From: Pirellulaceae bacterium
GTDB taxonomy: Bacteria; Planctomycetota; Planctomycetia; Pirellulales; Pirellulaceae
Assembly (NCBI GenBank): GCA_020852965.1
Contig: JADYZV010000046.1
Span: 100,438 to 164,437 of the forward strand
Reading direction: 5' to 3'
DNA: 64,000 bases
A program made the translations under genes and the position numbers. Of the stretch, positions 9,463-19,763 are shown one piece after another (within the stretch, counting starts at the first letter, position 1; each line of letters opens with the position of its first letter). The notes under the pieces were generated by a model. It did not search any database. It was not told the DNA's origin and saw only the letters and a list, made by a program, of their open reading frames with translations.

Positions 9463-11964
9463 ATGCATAGACGCATTTATCTTCCCTGGATCTGTTTGTT
9501 AGGTCTCTTACTCGGCCACAGCCAGAGCGGATTACCGTTGCTCCCAGCCGAAGAGATTGAATCACTAGACGTTCAGGCCATGCAACGCGAAGAGGGTATG
9601 ATTCGTTTTTACTGGGATGACGCACATGGAAGAGTCTACCTGGAACTTAAGGAGTTTGACGAGCCGTTTTTGTATGTGAGCTCGCTCGCCAGTGGGCTTG
9701 GCTCCAATCCAGTGGGACTCGACCGCGGACAGATGGGTGACAGTCGTGTCGTCGCGTGGAAGCGAGTTGGCGACAAAGCGTTTCTTGTTCAGCAAAATCT
9801 AAAGTTTCGAGCGACCACTGATAGCCAGGCCGAGCGCAGTTCCGTTCGCGATTCGTTTGCAGAATCGATCCTGTGGGCCGGCAAGCTCAAACCGATTTCG
9901 GGCGGTGCGGCCATCGTCGACATGACCGAACTACTGTTGCGCGACGCGCACCATTGCGTGGCCACGCTAGCCAAGAGCGGCCAAGGCAGTTTCAGCCTTG
10001 ACAAAGACCGTTGTTTTATCCATCGTGCTCGAACCAAAGGCTTTCCCAGCAACTGTGAGTTCGAAGCAACATTGACGTTCGCGTCGGACAAACCTGGCAC
10101 TCTGGTCGAACAAACGGCCGCAGATGGTACGGCTGTCAGCCTTCGCCAGCACCATTCGTTCGTACGTCTACCCGACCAAGCCTATCGACCACGACGATTC
10201 GATCCGCGCGCCGGGTGTTTTGACATCGTTTATTCCGACTACGGTGTTGCGCTGGATCAGCCACTCGAACAGCGGTTCATCACCCGGCATCGCTTGCATA
10301 AAAGAAATCCGGAATTGTCGCTCAGTCCCCCTGTGTTGCCGATCGTGTACTACGTCGATTCGGCCGTGCCGCAACCCATTCGCGATGCCCTGCTGGAAGG
10401 CGCTGGCTGGTGGAGTAGCGCGTTCGAGTCGGCCGGATTCTCTGACGCATTCGAGGTTCGCCTGTTACCCGAAGATGTCGATCCGATGGATGTTCGTTAC
10501 AACGTGATTCAATGGGTCCACCGTTCGACGCGTGGTTGGTCTTACGGTCAGTCGGTCGTCGATCCCAGGACCGGTGAGATTATCAAAGGACACGTGTTGT
10601 TAGGTTCTTTACGCGTACGGCAGGACCAATTGCTGTTTGACGGGTTGATGAATTCGTCTGCCGCGCCCCAGGGTATTGCCAGCAGTTGCGGAATGGGAGA
10701 GTATCCAGGTGTCGCCTATCTGACACAATTGAATCCCGGGTTCTCGACCACCGAGCTGGCGTTGGCTCGAATTCGTCAGTTGGCCGCTCATGAAGTGGGG
10801 CATACGCTAGGGTTTGCGCATAACTTTGCGGCGAGCACTTTCGGCGACCGCGCCTCGGTCATGGACTATCCGCCGCCGCGCGTAAGAATCACCGATGGAG
10901 AAATCGACCTTAGCGACGCATATGCTGTGGGCATAGGCGCTTGGGATCGGTTTACAGTGGCCTATGCCTACTCTCAGTTTTCGCCCGATGAAGAACAATC
11001 GGCGCTGGACCGATTAGTCGCGCAATCCATCGAAGGGAACATGCGATACGTCACCGACGCCGATGCGCGCTCCGCCGGGGCAGCCCATCCGCTCGGAAAC
11101 TTGTGGGACGATGGCTCGGACTCCGTGACCGGCCTGCGGCATGCCATGCAGGTGCGTCGCATCGCACTCAGCAGATTCAATAGTTCCGCATTGGCCAATG
11201 GTCGTCCCATGGCAGAACTGGAAAAAATCTTTGCTCCACTTTATCTGCATCATCGGTATCAGGTGGACGCTGCAGCGAAGCTGATCGGTGGCGTCGACTA
11301 TACCTATGCAGTCAAGGCAGATGGCCAAGTGCCGCTCACTCCCGTCCCGCCGGCTCGCCAGCGGGCGGCGCTCGCCGAACTACTGGGGACGTTGCAGCCC
11401 GACGTGCTGGTAATTCCTCAGCCCATCCTTGATCTGCTCTCGCCCCGTGTCGTGGACTCAGCGACCGACCGCGAGCGATTTGCCTCGCAAACCGCTCCAT
11501 TGTTCGATGCCGTGGCCGCCATGCGAGCCGCCGCCGACTTAACGCTGGCGAATCTGTTGCAACCACAACGCGTCTCGCGGCTGGCCGGTCTGCATGCCGA
11601 GGAATGGGGACTGGCCTCCGTGCTCGATGCCATCATGCATCAAGGTTTTCAGAGCCCCCTTCCGCAGGGTATGCGCGAACGGCAAGCTCGGCGAGTGGTC
11701 CAACAAGTCGTGGTGGAGAGATTGCTGAAGCTGGCGGATGACCCACAAGTCGCTGCGGATGCGCGCGCGATGGTCAACCTGTATTTGCAGCAATTGTCCA
11801 GCGCCCTCCAAAGCGAAGCAGGCTCCACTGCGGACGATCTAGGCCAAGCCCATGCCGCATACTTGGTCGACCAGATTGATCGCTTTCGCAATCGACCTCA
11901 TCAATCCGCTGCATCTCTCCCGACGATCGAATTGCCACCCGGCAGTCCGATCGGGGCCCACTAA
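9463..11964 (+). CDS. Secreted zinc-dependent metalloprotease (DUF5117/DUF4953 type)
   Basis: An 833-residue protein with a signal peptide (residues 1-about 24, WICLLGLLLGHSQS hydrophobic core). The N-terminal third has the DUF5117 pattern (FYWDDAHGRVYLEL, PFLYVSSLASGLGSNPVGLDRGQ). The catalytic domain follows, with the extended zinc motif HEVGHTLGFAHN at about residue 440; its three His and the Glu are the metal ligands and general base, as in metzincin-like proteases. The C-terminal region belongs to the DUF4953 part. Such proteins are common in Bacteroidetes and Planctomycetes and are annotated as zinc-dependent metalloproteases; substrates are not known. It is transcribed alone, ahead of a Tat-exported oxidoreductase 250 bp downstream. 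All catalytic residues are present. Confidence 0.9.
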   Translation: MHRRIYLPWICLLGLLLGHSQSGLPLLPAEEIESLDVQAMQREEGMIRFYWDDAHGRVYLELKEFDEPFLYVSSLASGLGSNPVGLDRGQMGDSRVVAWKRVGDKAFLVQQNLKFRATTDSQAERSSVRDSFAESILWAGKLKPISGGAAIVDMTELLLRDAHHCVATLAKSGQGSFSLDKDRCFIHRARTKGFPSNCEFEATLTFASDKPGTLVEQTAADGTAVSLRQHHSFVRLPDQAYRPRRFDPRAGCFDIVYSDYGVALDQPLEQRFITRHRLHKRNPELSLSPPVLPIVYYVDSAVPQPIRDALLEGAGWWSSAFESAGFSDAFEVRLLPEDVDPMDVRYNVIQWVHRSTRGWSYGQSVVDPRTGEIIKGHVLLGSLRVRQDQLLFDGLMNSSAAPQGIASSCGMGEYPGVAYLTQLNPGFSTTELALARIRQLAAHEVGHTLGFAHNFAASTFGDRASVMDYPPPRVRITDGEIDLSDAYAVGIGAWDRFTVAYAYSQFSPDEEQSALDRLVAQSIEGNMRYVTDADARSAGAAHPLGNLWDDGSDSVTGLRHAMQVRRIALSRFNSSALANGRPMAELEKIFAPLYLHHRYQVDAAAKLIGGVDYTYAVKADGQVPLTPVPPARQRAALAELLGTLQPDVLVIPQPILDLLSPRVVDSATDRERFASQTAPLFDAVAAMRAAADLTLANLLQPQRVSRLAGLHAEEWGLASVLDAIMHQGFQSPLPQGMRERQARRVVQQVVVERLLKLADDPQVAADARAMVNLYLQQLSSALQSEAGSTADDLGQAHAAYLVDQIDRFRNRPHQSAASLPTIELPPGSPIGAH

Positions 11965-12215
11965 GCGATATTGGTGTTATTGGCGCGTAGTGTTATTGGC
12001 GTGGAGCGCTCCACGATCTGACGCCAGTCAGTTGCTCGCCAACTCGCAGAACAACAACACAGCCAAGAACGAAATCCAAGTGAAAAGATTGATTTTCTTG
12101 ACTGCGCTTGGAAGTTGCCAAGCGGTGTGATGTAGATGATAGAATGCGCGGTGGGCTGCAGTGCAGAGATTGTTTGATCGATATCACTATGTGCAACACA
12201 CGCTGGAGAAGCCTA

Positions 12216-13556
12216 ATGTCTAAGTCGTCTCGCCGCACGTTCCTGCAGGGTACTTCCTCTGTCGCCGTCACAACACTGGCATCCGCCGCCATCCACGGAG
12301 CCACGGCTCAGCCCAGCGAACGAGTTCGTGTCGGCATTATGGGTGCCAGTGGTCGAGCGCACTCATTGATCAGTACATTCTCTTCGAACCCGAATGTGGA
12401 AGTTGTGGCGATCGCGGATCTCGACCCGTCCCACATCCCCAAAGGTCTGGCCACGGCTGAAAAGAATCAGGGCCGTTCGGTTCGCACCGAAAGTGATTTC
12501 CGGCGACTGATCGACGATGATTCCATCGATGCTCTAGTCATCGGCACGCCCGATCACTGGCACGCGATCCCCACCATTCTTGCCTGTCAGGCGGGCAAAG
12601 ATGTGTACGTCGAAAAACCCGACAGTCATAACATTGTCGAGGGTATGACGATGGTGGCCGCGATGAGGAAACACAACCGCATCGTGCAGATGGGATCTCA
12701 ACATCGATCGACCGAACGACTGCAGTCTGCCATAGAATTTGTGGAAACCGGAGCACTCGGTCGCTGCGTGTTCGCCAAGGCATGGGAAAGCACCAAACAG
12801 GAAAACATCGGTTTCCCTCCGGATGGCACGCCTCCGACCGGAGTCGACTATGACATGTGGATGGGATCGGCTCCCGAACGTCCGTTCAATCGCAATCGCT
12901 TCCACGGACGTTGGCGCTGGCTGTACGATTATGGCACAGGCGATCTGGGCAACGACGGCGTGCATCGGCTGGACATGGCGGTCGCTCTGCTAAATGCTGC
13001 CTGTCGCGCTCAGAAGGAACGGCCTGTGGGTTTGCCGACGAAAGTGTCGGCTCATGGCGGCAAGTGGTACTTCAATGATGCTCAGCAGTTTCCCGACACC
13101 ATGCAAGTGACGTACGAATTTGCGGATGGTGACGATGGGCGACATTCCAAACTGCTGACGTATGAAATGCGGGTCTGGGTGCCGTATCATTATCTGGGGG
13201 AATCCGAAGGGGCCATGGTGTTTGGCGACCAGGGGTCCATCACGATCGGTAACACTCGTTGGGTGGCTCATGGTCGTGGGGGCAAAGTATTGGCCGAAGG
13301 TACCGGCGATAGCCATGAAAAGCCGCACGTGCAGAATTTCATCGACTGCATCAAGTCACGCAATAAACCGTACTGCGATTTGGAAACTGTCGGACACCCG
13401 GCGTCAGTGCTGTGTCATGCGGGAAACATTGCCGCACGAGTCGGGCGGACCCTGCAGCTGGACGCTGCAACGGAGACTTTCGTCAATGACGAGGAAGCGA
13501 ATGCTCTGCGAACCCGTTCTGAGTATCGCAAACCATGGACACTGCCGGTAGTTTGA
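12216..13556 (+). CDS. Tat-exported Gfo/Idh/MocA-family oxidoreductase
   Basis: A 446-residue NAD(P)-dependent oxidoreductase predicted to act outside the cytoplasm. The ATG at 12216 is preferred over the upstream in-frame start because GGAGAA lies 5 nt before it and the resulting N-terminus is a Tat signal (SRRTFLQG then a hydrophobic Ala-rich segment). The Rossmann domain begins at VRVGIMGASGRAHS, with the EKP motif in VEKPDSHNIVEG and a DHWHA block in the family position. The C-terminal domain contains WRWLYDYGTGDLGNDGVHRLD, typical of the planctomycete subgroup. These proteins usually act on sugars or cyclitols; the substrate cannot be read from sequence. A 132-bp diverged copy of part of this gene (12700-12832) is at 24360-24491. 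Confidence 0.92.
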   Translation: MSKSSRRTFLQGTSSVAVTTLASAAIHGATAQPSERVRVGIMGASGRAHSLISTFSSNPNVEVVAIADLDPSHIPKGLATAEKNQGRSVRTESDFRRLIDDDSIDALVIGTPDHWHAIPTILACQAGKDVYVEKPDSHNIVEGMTMVAAMRKHNRIVQMGSQHRSTERLQSAIEFVETGALGRCVFAKAWESTKQENIGFPPDGTPPTGVDYDMWMGSAPERPFNRNRFHGRWRWLYDYGTGDLGNDGVHRLDMAVALLNAACRAQKERPVGLPTKVSAHGGKWYFNDAQQFPDTMQVTYEFADGDDGRHSKLLTYEMRVWVPYHYLGESEGAMVFGDQGSITIGNTRWVAHGRGGKVLAEGTGDSHEKPHVQNFIDCIKSRNKPYCDLETVGHPASVLCHAGNIAARVGRTLQLDAATETFVNDEEANALRTRSEYRKPWTLPVV

Positions 13557-13861
13557 CGTTACCAGCGAAAACGCACTTATAGAATCGTATCGAGGTGCGA
13601 CCATCGGAGCCACAGGTCGAGGCGACTATGGCCACGGTGTTGATGTCCCCTTCACGAAAGTTCCTTGAGTCGACTTAGCCATCAGTAGTTGAAGAGAATT
13701 TTCCCCTTACCCGACGATTGGAGGCTTGTGAAACTCCGTGGCTGACGAAAGTGACGCGACCATGTCGACTTCCGTCCCTGGCATCCGTGCTCCGGCCCCG
13801 CCATCCGTGCGTGAATTCGTGTCATTCGCTACCGGTTACCCGGAATCTCAGGTTGGTGTGA
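13557..13861. other. Intergenic stretch, no gene recognised
   Basis: Holds a CATCCGTGC motif twice (about 13780-13811, around GCTCCGGCCCCGC), a pattern that recurs at 26330-26415. No supported coding region. Confidence 0.4.
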
Positions 13862-13905
13862 ACTTTGGGGAGGACCAAAGCGGTGATGAATCCCCGCACT
13901 CCAAA
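13862..13905 (+). repeat. Dispersed repeat, family A, copy 2
   Basis: Contains CCAAAGCGGTGATGAATCCC followed by CGCACTCC, nearly identical to the copies at 24630-24715 and inverted relative to the copy at 4503-4566. Confidence 0.75.
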
Positions 13906-14010
13906 TCCAAGTGTAGCCGGCCACTCTGCAGCCTAGTTCGATGCAAAACGGATTGAGCTGCCTAGACGATCGCTCGTTGAGTTGCAGCGGATGGAGAGGA
14001 AAAATAAGTA

Positions 14011-15162
14011 CTATTGCTCCACTGATTTCTTTGAATCGAGCTCTTCGAGTACGCCTCGCTTTAATTCTACTTGAGAGTTACGAAGGGAATTGAGCCCCAA
14101 TAATACTGGCAAGTTGAGTTCAGTCGTATCGTCGATCTCAACCGTTATGTTTTCAAGGACATTGCCGGTCAGGGTGGTTTGTCCTCCGCCTACCTTGACA
14201 CGCGAGGTGCCATGCTCTGCGCTGATGACGTTGCCCGTCACGGTAGCTTGCATACCACGCAGGTCCATCGCCAGCCCGCATGCGCCTCCATTGTCGACCG
14301 TTAGCACGTTGCCGGAAATCGAATGTCGCAACGAACCCGCCCAGGAGCGAAAACCAATATCGAGGATCGCCCCGGTCCGCACTCGCACTACATTGTCGGC
14401 CATGATTATGTCATTGGCTCGATCTGTTCCAATCGCGACGTGTGTTTTTCCAACAATGTCAATCATATTGCCACGAATGATTCCTGGCCCTGTCAGGATT
14501 TCGACCACATCCGATCCAGCGTCTCCTAGAGCATTGTCCAAGACGCGCATGTTGCTCCCTTCGAGCATAATCCCTAGTCGGTGAGCCTCCTTGACTTGGC
14601 AGTTTCGAATCGTGATGTCGTGACAATCTTCATCGGCCGAGGGACCAGCCGGTGCTTGTCGAAAGGCCTTGATGCCGCAAAACTCGAAGCGATCGTGTGA
14701 AAGGTTAGGGTCTCCTGCACCTTGGTCGTTTTCTGTTCGGTTGGCATCGATGGCGAGATCGCGGATCGTAACATGCCCCACACCGGAGCCAATGATCCGG
14801 ATCACGTTGGTATTCTGCCCAGCGGCCAACCGAAGGCGAGTCGCCGCCCCCTGTCCGGCTAGCGTGACAAAGCTGCGGTCGATGATAATGCCACCCAGCG
14901 TTTGCGGGACTTTGTGAATTTCAAAGTTACCAGCAGATAACTGGACCGTTCCACCGCTGGAAGGCAATGCCAATATTGCTTGGCGGATCGTCAGTTGATC
15001 CTCGACTCCAGTGCAACAAAAGTCTGCGGAGCTTCGAGTCTCTTCTGGAGAATCATAAGCGGCTACCGTAATCGATCTCACCTCCGCCAAACAGTGACTC
15101 GCCATCGCGCAGAACAGCAACACAGTCAACAACGAAGTCGGAGCAACGAATTGAAGTTTCAT
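14011..15162 (-). CDS. Secreted right-handed parallel beta-helix protein
   Basis: A 383-residue secreted protein. The ATG at 15162 gives a clear signal peptide (KLQFVAPTSLLTVLLFCAMASHCLA); a longer in-frame start adds an unlikely polar leader. The mature part starts with a pectate-lyase-superfamily-like entry (AIRQAILALPSSGGTVQLSAG) and continues as repeated short beta strands with N-x-I/V steps (NVIRIIGSG, VTIRDLAIDANR, ITIRNCQVKEA, ITGNVL), the pattern of PbH1 repeats. Such proteins are often polysaccharide lyases or hydrolases, or surface proteins without activity; no catalytic residues can be assigned. It follows the 15247-16854 gene by 84 bp on the same strand, so the two may be co-transcribed. 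Confidence 0.75.
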   Translation of the reverse strand: MKLQFVAPTSLLTVLLFCAMASHCLAEVRSITVAAYDSPEETRSSADFCCTGVEDQLTIRQAILALPSSGGTVQLSAGNFEIHKVPQTLGGIIIDRSFVTLAGQGAATRLRLAAGQNTNVIRIIGSGVGHVTIRDLAIDANRTENDQGAGDPNLSHDRFEFCGIKAFRQAPAGPSADEDCHDITIRNCQVKEAHRLGIMLEGSNMRVLDNALGDAGSDVVEILTGPGIIRGNMIDIVGKTHVAIGTDRANDIIMADNVVRVRTGAILDIGFRSWAGSLRHSISGNVLTVDNGGACGLAMDLRGMQATVTGNVISAEHGTSRVKVGGGQTTLTGNVLENITVEIDDTTELNLPVLLGLNSLRNSQVELKRGVLEELDSKKSVEQ

Positions 15163-15246
15163 GAATGTGCCTGGAGGGTCATAGGTTTTAGGGGGAATGC
15201 TGAGCGGGAACATTCGAGGGCGGCTCGTTCCAATTCGTGATTGGAT

Positions 15247-16854
15247 TCAAGGCTGTTGATCTCTATCTGATGCAACTGGCTGCGTCTGGGGTAGGGTCTG
15301 CGAGTCAGCGATCGCCAGTGGGTCGCTCAGAGTTCCACTCCACTTACCGTACACGCCTTGCCCCCACTGGATGTGACTCGGCTGGAACTCCGAAAGCAGG
15401 TGTTCCGGTATCTCGACTTGGCCCAAAGTACGTCCGTCCTGAGACACTCTCAGTATTGTTCCCGCCAATTGAACTGAGATTTTGGTCGGCTCGGGTTGCC
15501 AATCAATGGGCACAGCCAAATTGCCCGGAAGCACGGCAAGGTAAATGGCTCCATAGTCGGCCAATTGTCGTTCGGTAAGAAACGAAAATTTTGGATCCCA
15601 GGGACCGCTCGACTTAGAGGACGTGGTAATCACTAGTCCCGTACCGTAAGGTTGCAGGCCAGTGACACGCTGTCCCCAAAGATTCGCAACCGGATCAACT
15701 TGCTTGGTTTCCAATTCGTAGGGATGGATTGAGGAGTCGGTGGGGAGTGGGTGCTCGAACATCCGCTGCGCGAAAGCCCAATTATTTCGCTGCGTATCAT
15801 AGCGCCAGACCTCAGCCCAGGGCCAAATGCCCGCAAACAGGTCGCCACCGTAGATTGCCAGCGTCTGAGCTTCGCGAGCTGAAGTCGAGACGCCTGGTAA
15901 AATCGGAGGCCAACCCGATAACAGTTTGAGTTCTGAGTTGGCGTATTCGTAGAGTTCACCCGTTGGATAATGTCCCAACAACAGTCGGTCGTAAAAGGTC
16001 AGGATCGAGTAGACTTGGTAGCTGACCGCGGGCACAGGTGGAGTACGCAACGTCGTCCAGCCTTGCGAATCAAACTTGATGACTCTGCCATTATTGGAAA
16101 CCGCTAGGACTTCGCCGTCCAACTGGCCAAACGCGTACATGAACTCAAAGGGTATTGGCAAATCGAATTGCCAACTCGGCTCGGGGGACAGCGGTTGGTC
16201 CAATGCGGGCGTCCAGCGACAAGCGATCAAACGATTTAAGGGAGGATCGAGTTGCTGGTTCGACTCCTTAATGAAGAGGATTCCGTTGGCGAAGTAGTGT
16301 TCACCGAAGCGGGCGCCTGGCTGCGGTTCAAGCAGTACTTTCTGATCGTAGCTGACAGCCGTTCCGGAGACCGACAAGATCTTACCAGCGATGCGTTCGC
16401 TATAGGGCTGCATGGAATGTTCACCGATCCACTGACGCTGTTGGTTGTCCCATCGGTATACCCGTGGGTCGGTTGGCTGCATCCCCTTTTCGCTGCGATT
16501 GTGAATGTACAGTTCCCCGTGCATCGAAAACGGGTAGAAGCCCGTGGCCGAGCTGGCGATATCTGGCAATCTTTCCAGTTGCCAATTTAGTGAGCCAAGG
16601 ATCGGGCGCATGGAGACCTGCAGCAGTTCTCGATCACTGCGTGGCTGAGTGTTGTATGCAGCCATAAAGCCGGCTGTCATCAGTGTCTGTCCGTCAACAC
16701 CGATCACTTCAAACAGAGTCCCATAGTCTTGCCCTCGGTCTGGTCCCAATTCCACTATGGCGGAGGCTTCAAGCTGCTTGGGCGTTTGGGAAAACGTCGG
16801 TGGGCAGGCTGCTGTCACAATCAGCAGCGCACCTAGCAAGAGTCGCTTGCTCAT
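15247..16854 (-). CDS. Secreted protein, probably a beta-propeller, function unknown
   Basis: A 535-residue protein with a signal peptide (KRLLLGALLIVTAACPPTFSQ). The rest is a run of short strands with repeated patterns such as PRVYRWDNQQRQWIG, VIKFDSQGWTTL, LYEYANSELKLL and VWRYDTQRNNWAF, each a few dozen residues apart. Repeats of x-V-x-R-W/Y-D-x-x-x-x-x-W resemble kelch or other propeller blades, so an extracellular beta-propeller is the likely fold. I cannot name a family or activity. The Cys in TAACPP could be read as a lipobox-like site, but the -3 to -1 context is weak. It lies upstream of the beta-helix gene in the same direction. Confidence 0.6.
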   Translation of the reverse strand: MSKRLLLGALLIVTAACPPTFSQTPKQLEASAIVELGPDRGQDYGTLFEVIGVDGQTLMTAGFMAAYNTQPRSDRELLQVSMRPILGSLNWQLERLPDIASSATGFYPFSMHGELYIHNRSEKGMQPTDPRVYRWDNQQRQWIGEHSMQPYSERIAGKILSVSGTAVSYDQKVLLEPQPGARFGEHYFANGILFIKESNQQLDPPLNRLIACRWTPALDQPLSPEPSWQFDLPIPFEFMYAFGQLDGEVLAVSNNGRVIKFDSQGWTTLRTPPVPAVSYQVYSILTFYDRLLLGHYPTGELYEYANSELKLLSGWPPILPGVSTSAREAQTLAIYGGDLFAGIWPWAEVWRYDTQRNNWAFAQRMFEHPLPTDSSIHPYELETKQVDPVANLWGQRVTGLQPYGTGLVITTSSKSSGPWDPKFSFLTERQLADYGAIYLAVLPGNLAVPIDWQPEPTKISVQLAGTILRVSQDGRTLGQVEIPEHLLSEFQPSHIQWGQGVYGKWSGTLSDPLAIADSQTLPQTQPVASDRDQQP

Positions 16855-17467
16855 GGAGATTGCTCGTGGATATCAAAAAGGCAGGTTTGAATGAAAGCCT
16901 CGCGCGGCCAACATTAAAGTTTGGAGCTTTGCGGGGAATTTGGAAGGCTTGGAATGTAATTCTAACTCTGAACGATTCAGTTTTATAACGAATCCCCAGA
17001 AAACCAGGACTGATGGTAGCATAATTGTGTCAGAATCATATTCTGTATGCATTGCTCCACCTGTCCGCACACTTTCAAAAGCGCTGAAATCAACAGCACC
17101 CAAGTGTTGTTTGATTGCATTCTCGGTCGGGGCAGCGTAAGGTTAAACCTGGATTATTTATAACCCACAGCGTCAGCAAGGACGTTTAAGTCGAAATCGA
17201 ATCTCTAAAGCATGAATTACCTTAGTTTTACTCAATCCATTTGCAGTCAAGTCAAACTTCCTTGTTGTCGCTGCGGGTTACGATCTCCTAGCACACTGTT
17301 TTCAGCTTCTATGACGTAAACGTAGTCGCATCATCGTTTACTTCATTTTCGTGGAAACTCATGAATAATCGGAGTGAAACACATTCAGGGCAGCCAGCCA
17401 AAGGGAATTCAGCCTGGCACCTGCACCGGCTACGGGAAACTGCTTGATAGAACAGGGATATCAAACC
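16855..17467. other. Intergenic region between divergent genes
   Basis: About 610 bp, more AT-rich than its surroundings, separating the leftward propeller-like gene from the rightward hydrolase. No gene is supported. CAGAATCATATTCTG at 17031-17045 is a 6-bp-arm palindrome that could be a protein-binding site. Confidence 0.35.
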
Positions 17468-19606
17468 ATGAAACACTTCATCGCTCTATGCGTTCTACTG
17501 TGCGTTACGGTGACGGCTTTGGCCGCCGACATCCGCGATCAGCCGCTCAAGGATTTGGACGGCTATTTTCCTTTCAATCCACCGGATTCGCTCGACCAAT
17601 GGGAGTCTCGGAAGGCGTATGTGCAGCGGCAAATTTTGGTGGCGACCGGTCTCTGGCCGATGCCGACGAAGACTCCTCTCAATCCGGTGGTTCACGGCAA
17701 GATCGAGGGGGATGGATACACGGTTGAGAAGGTCTATTTCGAGAGTGCTCCCGGTTTCTTCGTCACGGGCAACCTATACCGCCCGACCAACATCCAGGGC
17801 AGAGTGCCGGGAGTCCTGTTCGCGCACGGGCACCGCAAGGATGCGCGTTTTCATTTGACGCCCGAGGAGACGCTGCGCAATCAAATCGCCGACGGTGCGG
17901 AGCGGTTTGAGAGGGCTGGTCGCAGCACTTACCAATCGCAATGTCGACAACTGGCCAAGATGGGCTGCGTGGTATGGCAGTGGGACATGCTCGGCGATTC
18001 CGATTCGATTCAGTTTTCGCGTGAGCTTGTCCATGGTTTTGCGAAACAGCGGCCGGAGATGAATACGACTCAGGGCTGGGGGTTGTTCAGTCCACAGGCT
18101 GAGTCGCATTGTCAGAACGTCATGGGCTTGCAAACACTCAATGCCGTCCGTGGGCTCGATTTTCTGCTCAGCCTGCCGGAGGTCGATCCACAACGTGTCG
18201 CCGTCACCGGCGCGAGCGGCGGCGGTACCCAGACGATGATTTTGGCGGCGATCGACGACCGCATCAAACTCTCCTTCCCGGTTGTCATGGTCAGCACGTC
18301 CATGCAGGGTGGATGCACCTGCGAGAACGCGAGCTTATTGCGCGTGAATACGGGCAATGTCGAGTTCGCCGCTTTGTCCGCACCGAAGCCCCAAGGTATG
18401 AACTCTGCACACGACTGGACCAAGGAGATGGCCACCAAGGGCTTCCCCGAGTTGCTGCGGCTCTACGCGGCTTACGGCAAGCCGGATAACGTCATTCTGA
18501 AACGGGGCGAGCACTTCCCGCACAACTACAATGCCGTAACTCGCTCCGCCTTCTATACGTTCCTGAATAAGCATTTCAAGCTCGGTTCCCAGGCGCCCGT
18601 GATCGAGCAGGATTTCGATCCACTGCCGCGCGAGCAGCTCACGGTTTGGGACGACCAGCATCCCGCGCCACAGGCCGCCGATCCGAATTTCGAGCGTAAG
18701 TTGCTTACATGGTTTACCGAGGACGCCGAGCGGCAACTTCGGGCTGCTGCAGCCACACCCGAGGGCTTGGAAAACGTCATCCGCCCGGCCGCGGAGGTGC
18801 TCATCGGTCGCACCTACGACGAAGCGGGTGACGTGCAGTGGACGCTGCATGACGAGCAGGATCGCGGCGACTACGTGAAACGAAACGGGACGTTGCTCAA
18901 CAAGTCCCACGACGAGGAAGTGAACGTCGTCTGGTTGTGTCCCAAGCAATGGAATGGCCGCGTCGTCATCTGGCTCGATGATCTGGGCCAGGCGGCAGTT
19001 TGCAATGACGACGACAGCGTGAACTCTCAAGTTAGAGAACTGGTTCAAGCGGGCACTGCCGTGCTGGGCGCCGATCTGTACCGTCAGGATGGCGAACCGG
19101 TCGAGCAGGCTCGCGTCGTTGACAATCCTCGCGAATTTGCAGGCTACACGTTCGGTTACAACCATGCGTTGTTTGCCCAACGCACGCACGATGTGCTGAG
19201 CCTTGTGAGTTTCCTCCGCCACGCGAAAGAAGGGCCATGTCCAAATCCAGATCTAAAAGCCATTGCCATTGCCGGGTGGCACGGCACTGGCCCCATCGTT
19301 GCTGCTGCAGGCGGGCTGGCCGGCGATGCCATTGACCGCATCGCGATCGACACTCAAGGATTTCGCTTCGGCCAACTGCTCGACTATCGCGATCCGATGT
19401 TCTTGCCTGGTGGAGCGAAGTATCTCGATCTGCCCGGCCTGATCGCACTGCGGGCTCCACGTCCACTTTGGCTGGCCGGCGAGGAGCAAGAGCCTGAGAT
19501 TATCACCGCTGCCTACCACGCCGCTTCCCTGCCCGATCGACTGACCACCTTTACCGGCGAGCCCGCACAACAGCAATCTGCGGCCAGGCAGTGGCTGCTG
19601 GAGTAG
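17468..19606 (+). CDS. Secreted alpha/beta hydrolase (acetyl-xylan-esterase-like)
   Basis: A 712-residue exported hydrolase. The ATG at 17468 gives the signal peptide KHFIALCVLLCVTVTALA; the ATG eight codons upstream would put a polar tail before it. The first domain has the esterase pattern GFFVTGNLYRP, then VPGVLFAHGHRKD, then the nucleophile elbow VTGASGGGTQT (Ser at about residue 253), then GEHFPHNYN, where the His probably completes the triad. A second, less conserved alpha/beta-hydrolase-like half follows (about 440-712, VVIWLDDLGQA, IAIAGWHGTGPIVAAAGG) in which the elbow Ser is replaced by His in GWHGTG. Planctomycete proteins of this shape are usually labelled acetylxylan esterase or dienelactone-hydrolase-like; the substrate is unproven. 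A ceramidase-like gene follows 157 bp downstream. Confidence 0.8.
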   Translation: MKHFIALCVLLCVTVTALAADIRDQPLKDLDGYFPFNPPDSLDQWESRKAYVQRQILVATGLWPMPTKTPLNPVVHGKIEGDGYTVEKVYFESAPGFFVTGNLYRPTNIQGRVPGVLFAHGHRKDARFHLTPEETLRNQIADGAERFERAGRSTYQSQCRQLAKMGCVVWQWDMLGDSDSIQFSRELVHGFAKQRPEMNTTQGWGLFSPQAESHCQNVMGLQTLNAVRGLDFLLSLPEVDPQRVAVTGASGGGTQTMILAAIDDRIKLSFPVVMVSTSMQGGCTCENASLLRVNTGNVEFAALSAPKPQGMNSAHDWTKEMATKGFPELLRLYAAYGKPDNVILKRGEHFPHNYNAVTRSAFYTFLNKHFKLGSQAPVIEQDFDPLPREQLTVWDDQHPAPQAADPNFERKLLTWFTEDAERQLRAAAATPEGLENVIRPAAEVLIGRTYDEAGDVQWTLHDEQDRGDYVKRNGTLLNKSHDEEVNVVWLCPKQWNGRVVIWLDDLGQAAVCNDDDSVNSQVRELVQAGTAVLGADLYRQDGEPVEQARVVDNPREFAGYTFGYNHALFAQRTHDVLSLVSFLRHAKEGPCPNPDLKAIAIAGWHGTGPIVAAAGGLAGDAIDRIAIDTQGFRFGQLLDYRDPMFLPGGAKYLDLPGLIALRAPRPLWLAGEEQEPEIITAAYHAASLPDRLTTFTGEPAQQQSAARQWLLE

Positions 19607-19763
19607 GCACCGACGGAACATTGAGTGGCGTAGTTTTCCAACTTGCGATTCAGGAAGCGCAAGCTAGGGGCCTACGCCACGCGAAGAAACAGACTGAGTC
19701 ATTGTCCTCAGCTTCACGGGTGGCTATTTCCTGCATAAGCAAGCATCTCAAGGAGAAAAAGAT

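Noticed and set aside
12108..12215. Upstream extension of the Tat oxidoreductase gene
   Set aside because: It would place 36 polar residues ahead of the Tat signal; the ATG at 12216 has a proper ribosome binding site.
18335..19222. 295-codon open frame on the minus strand
   Set aside because: Lies entirely opposite the well-supported alpha/beta hydrolase gene and shows no family features.
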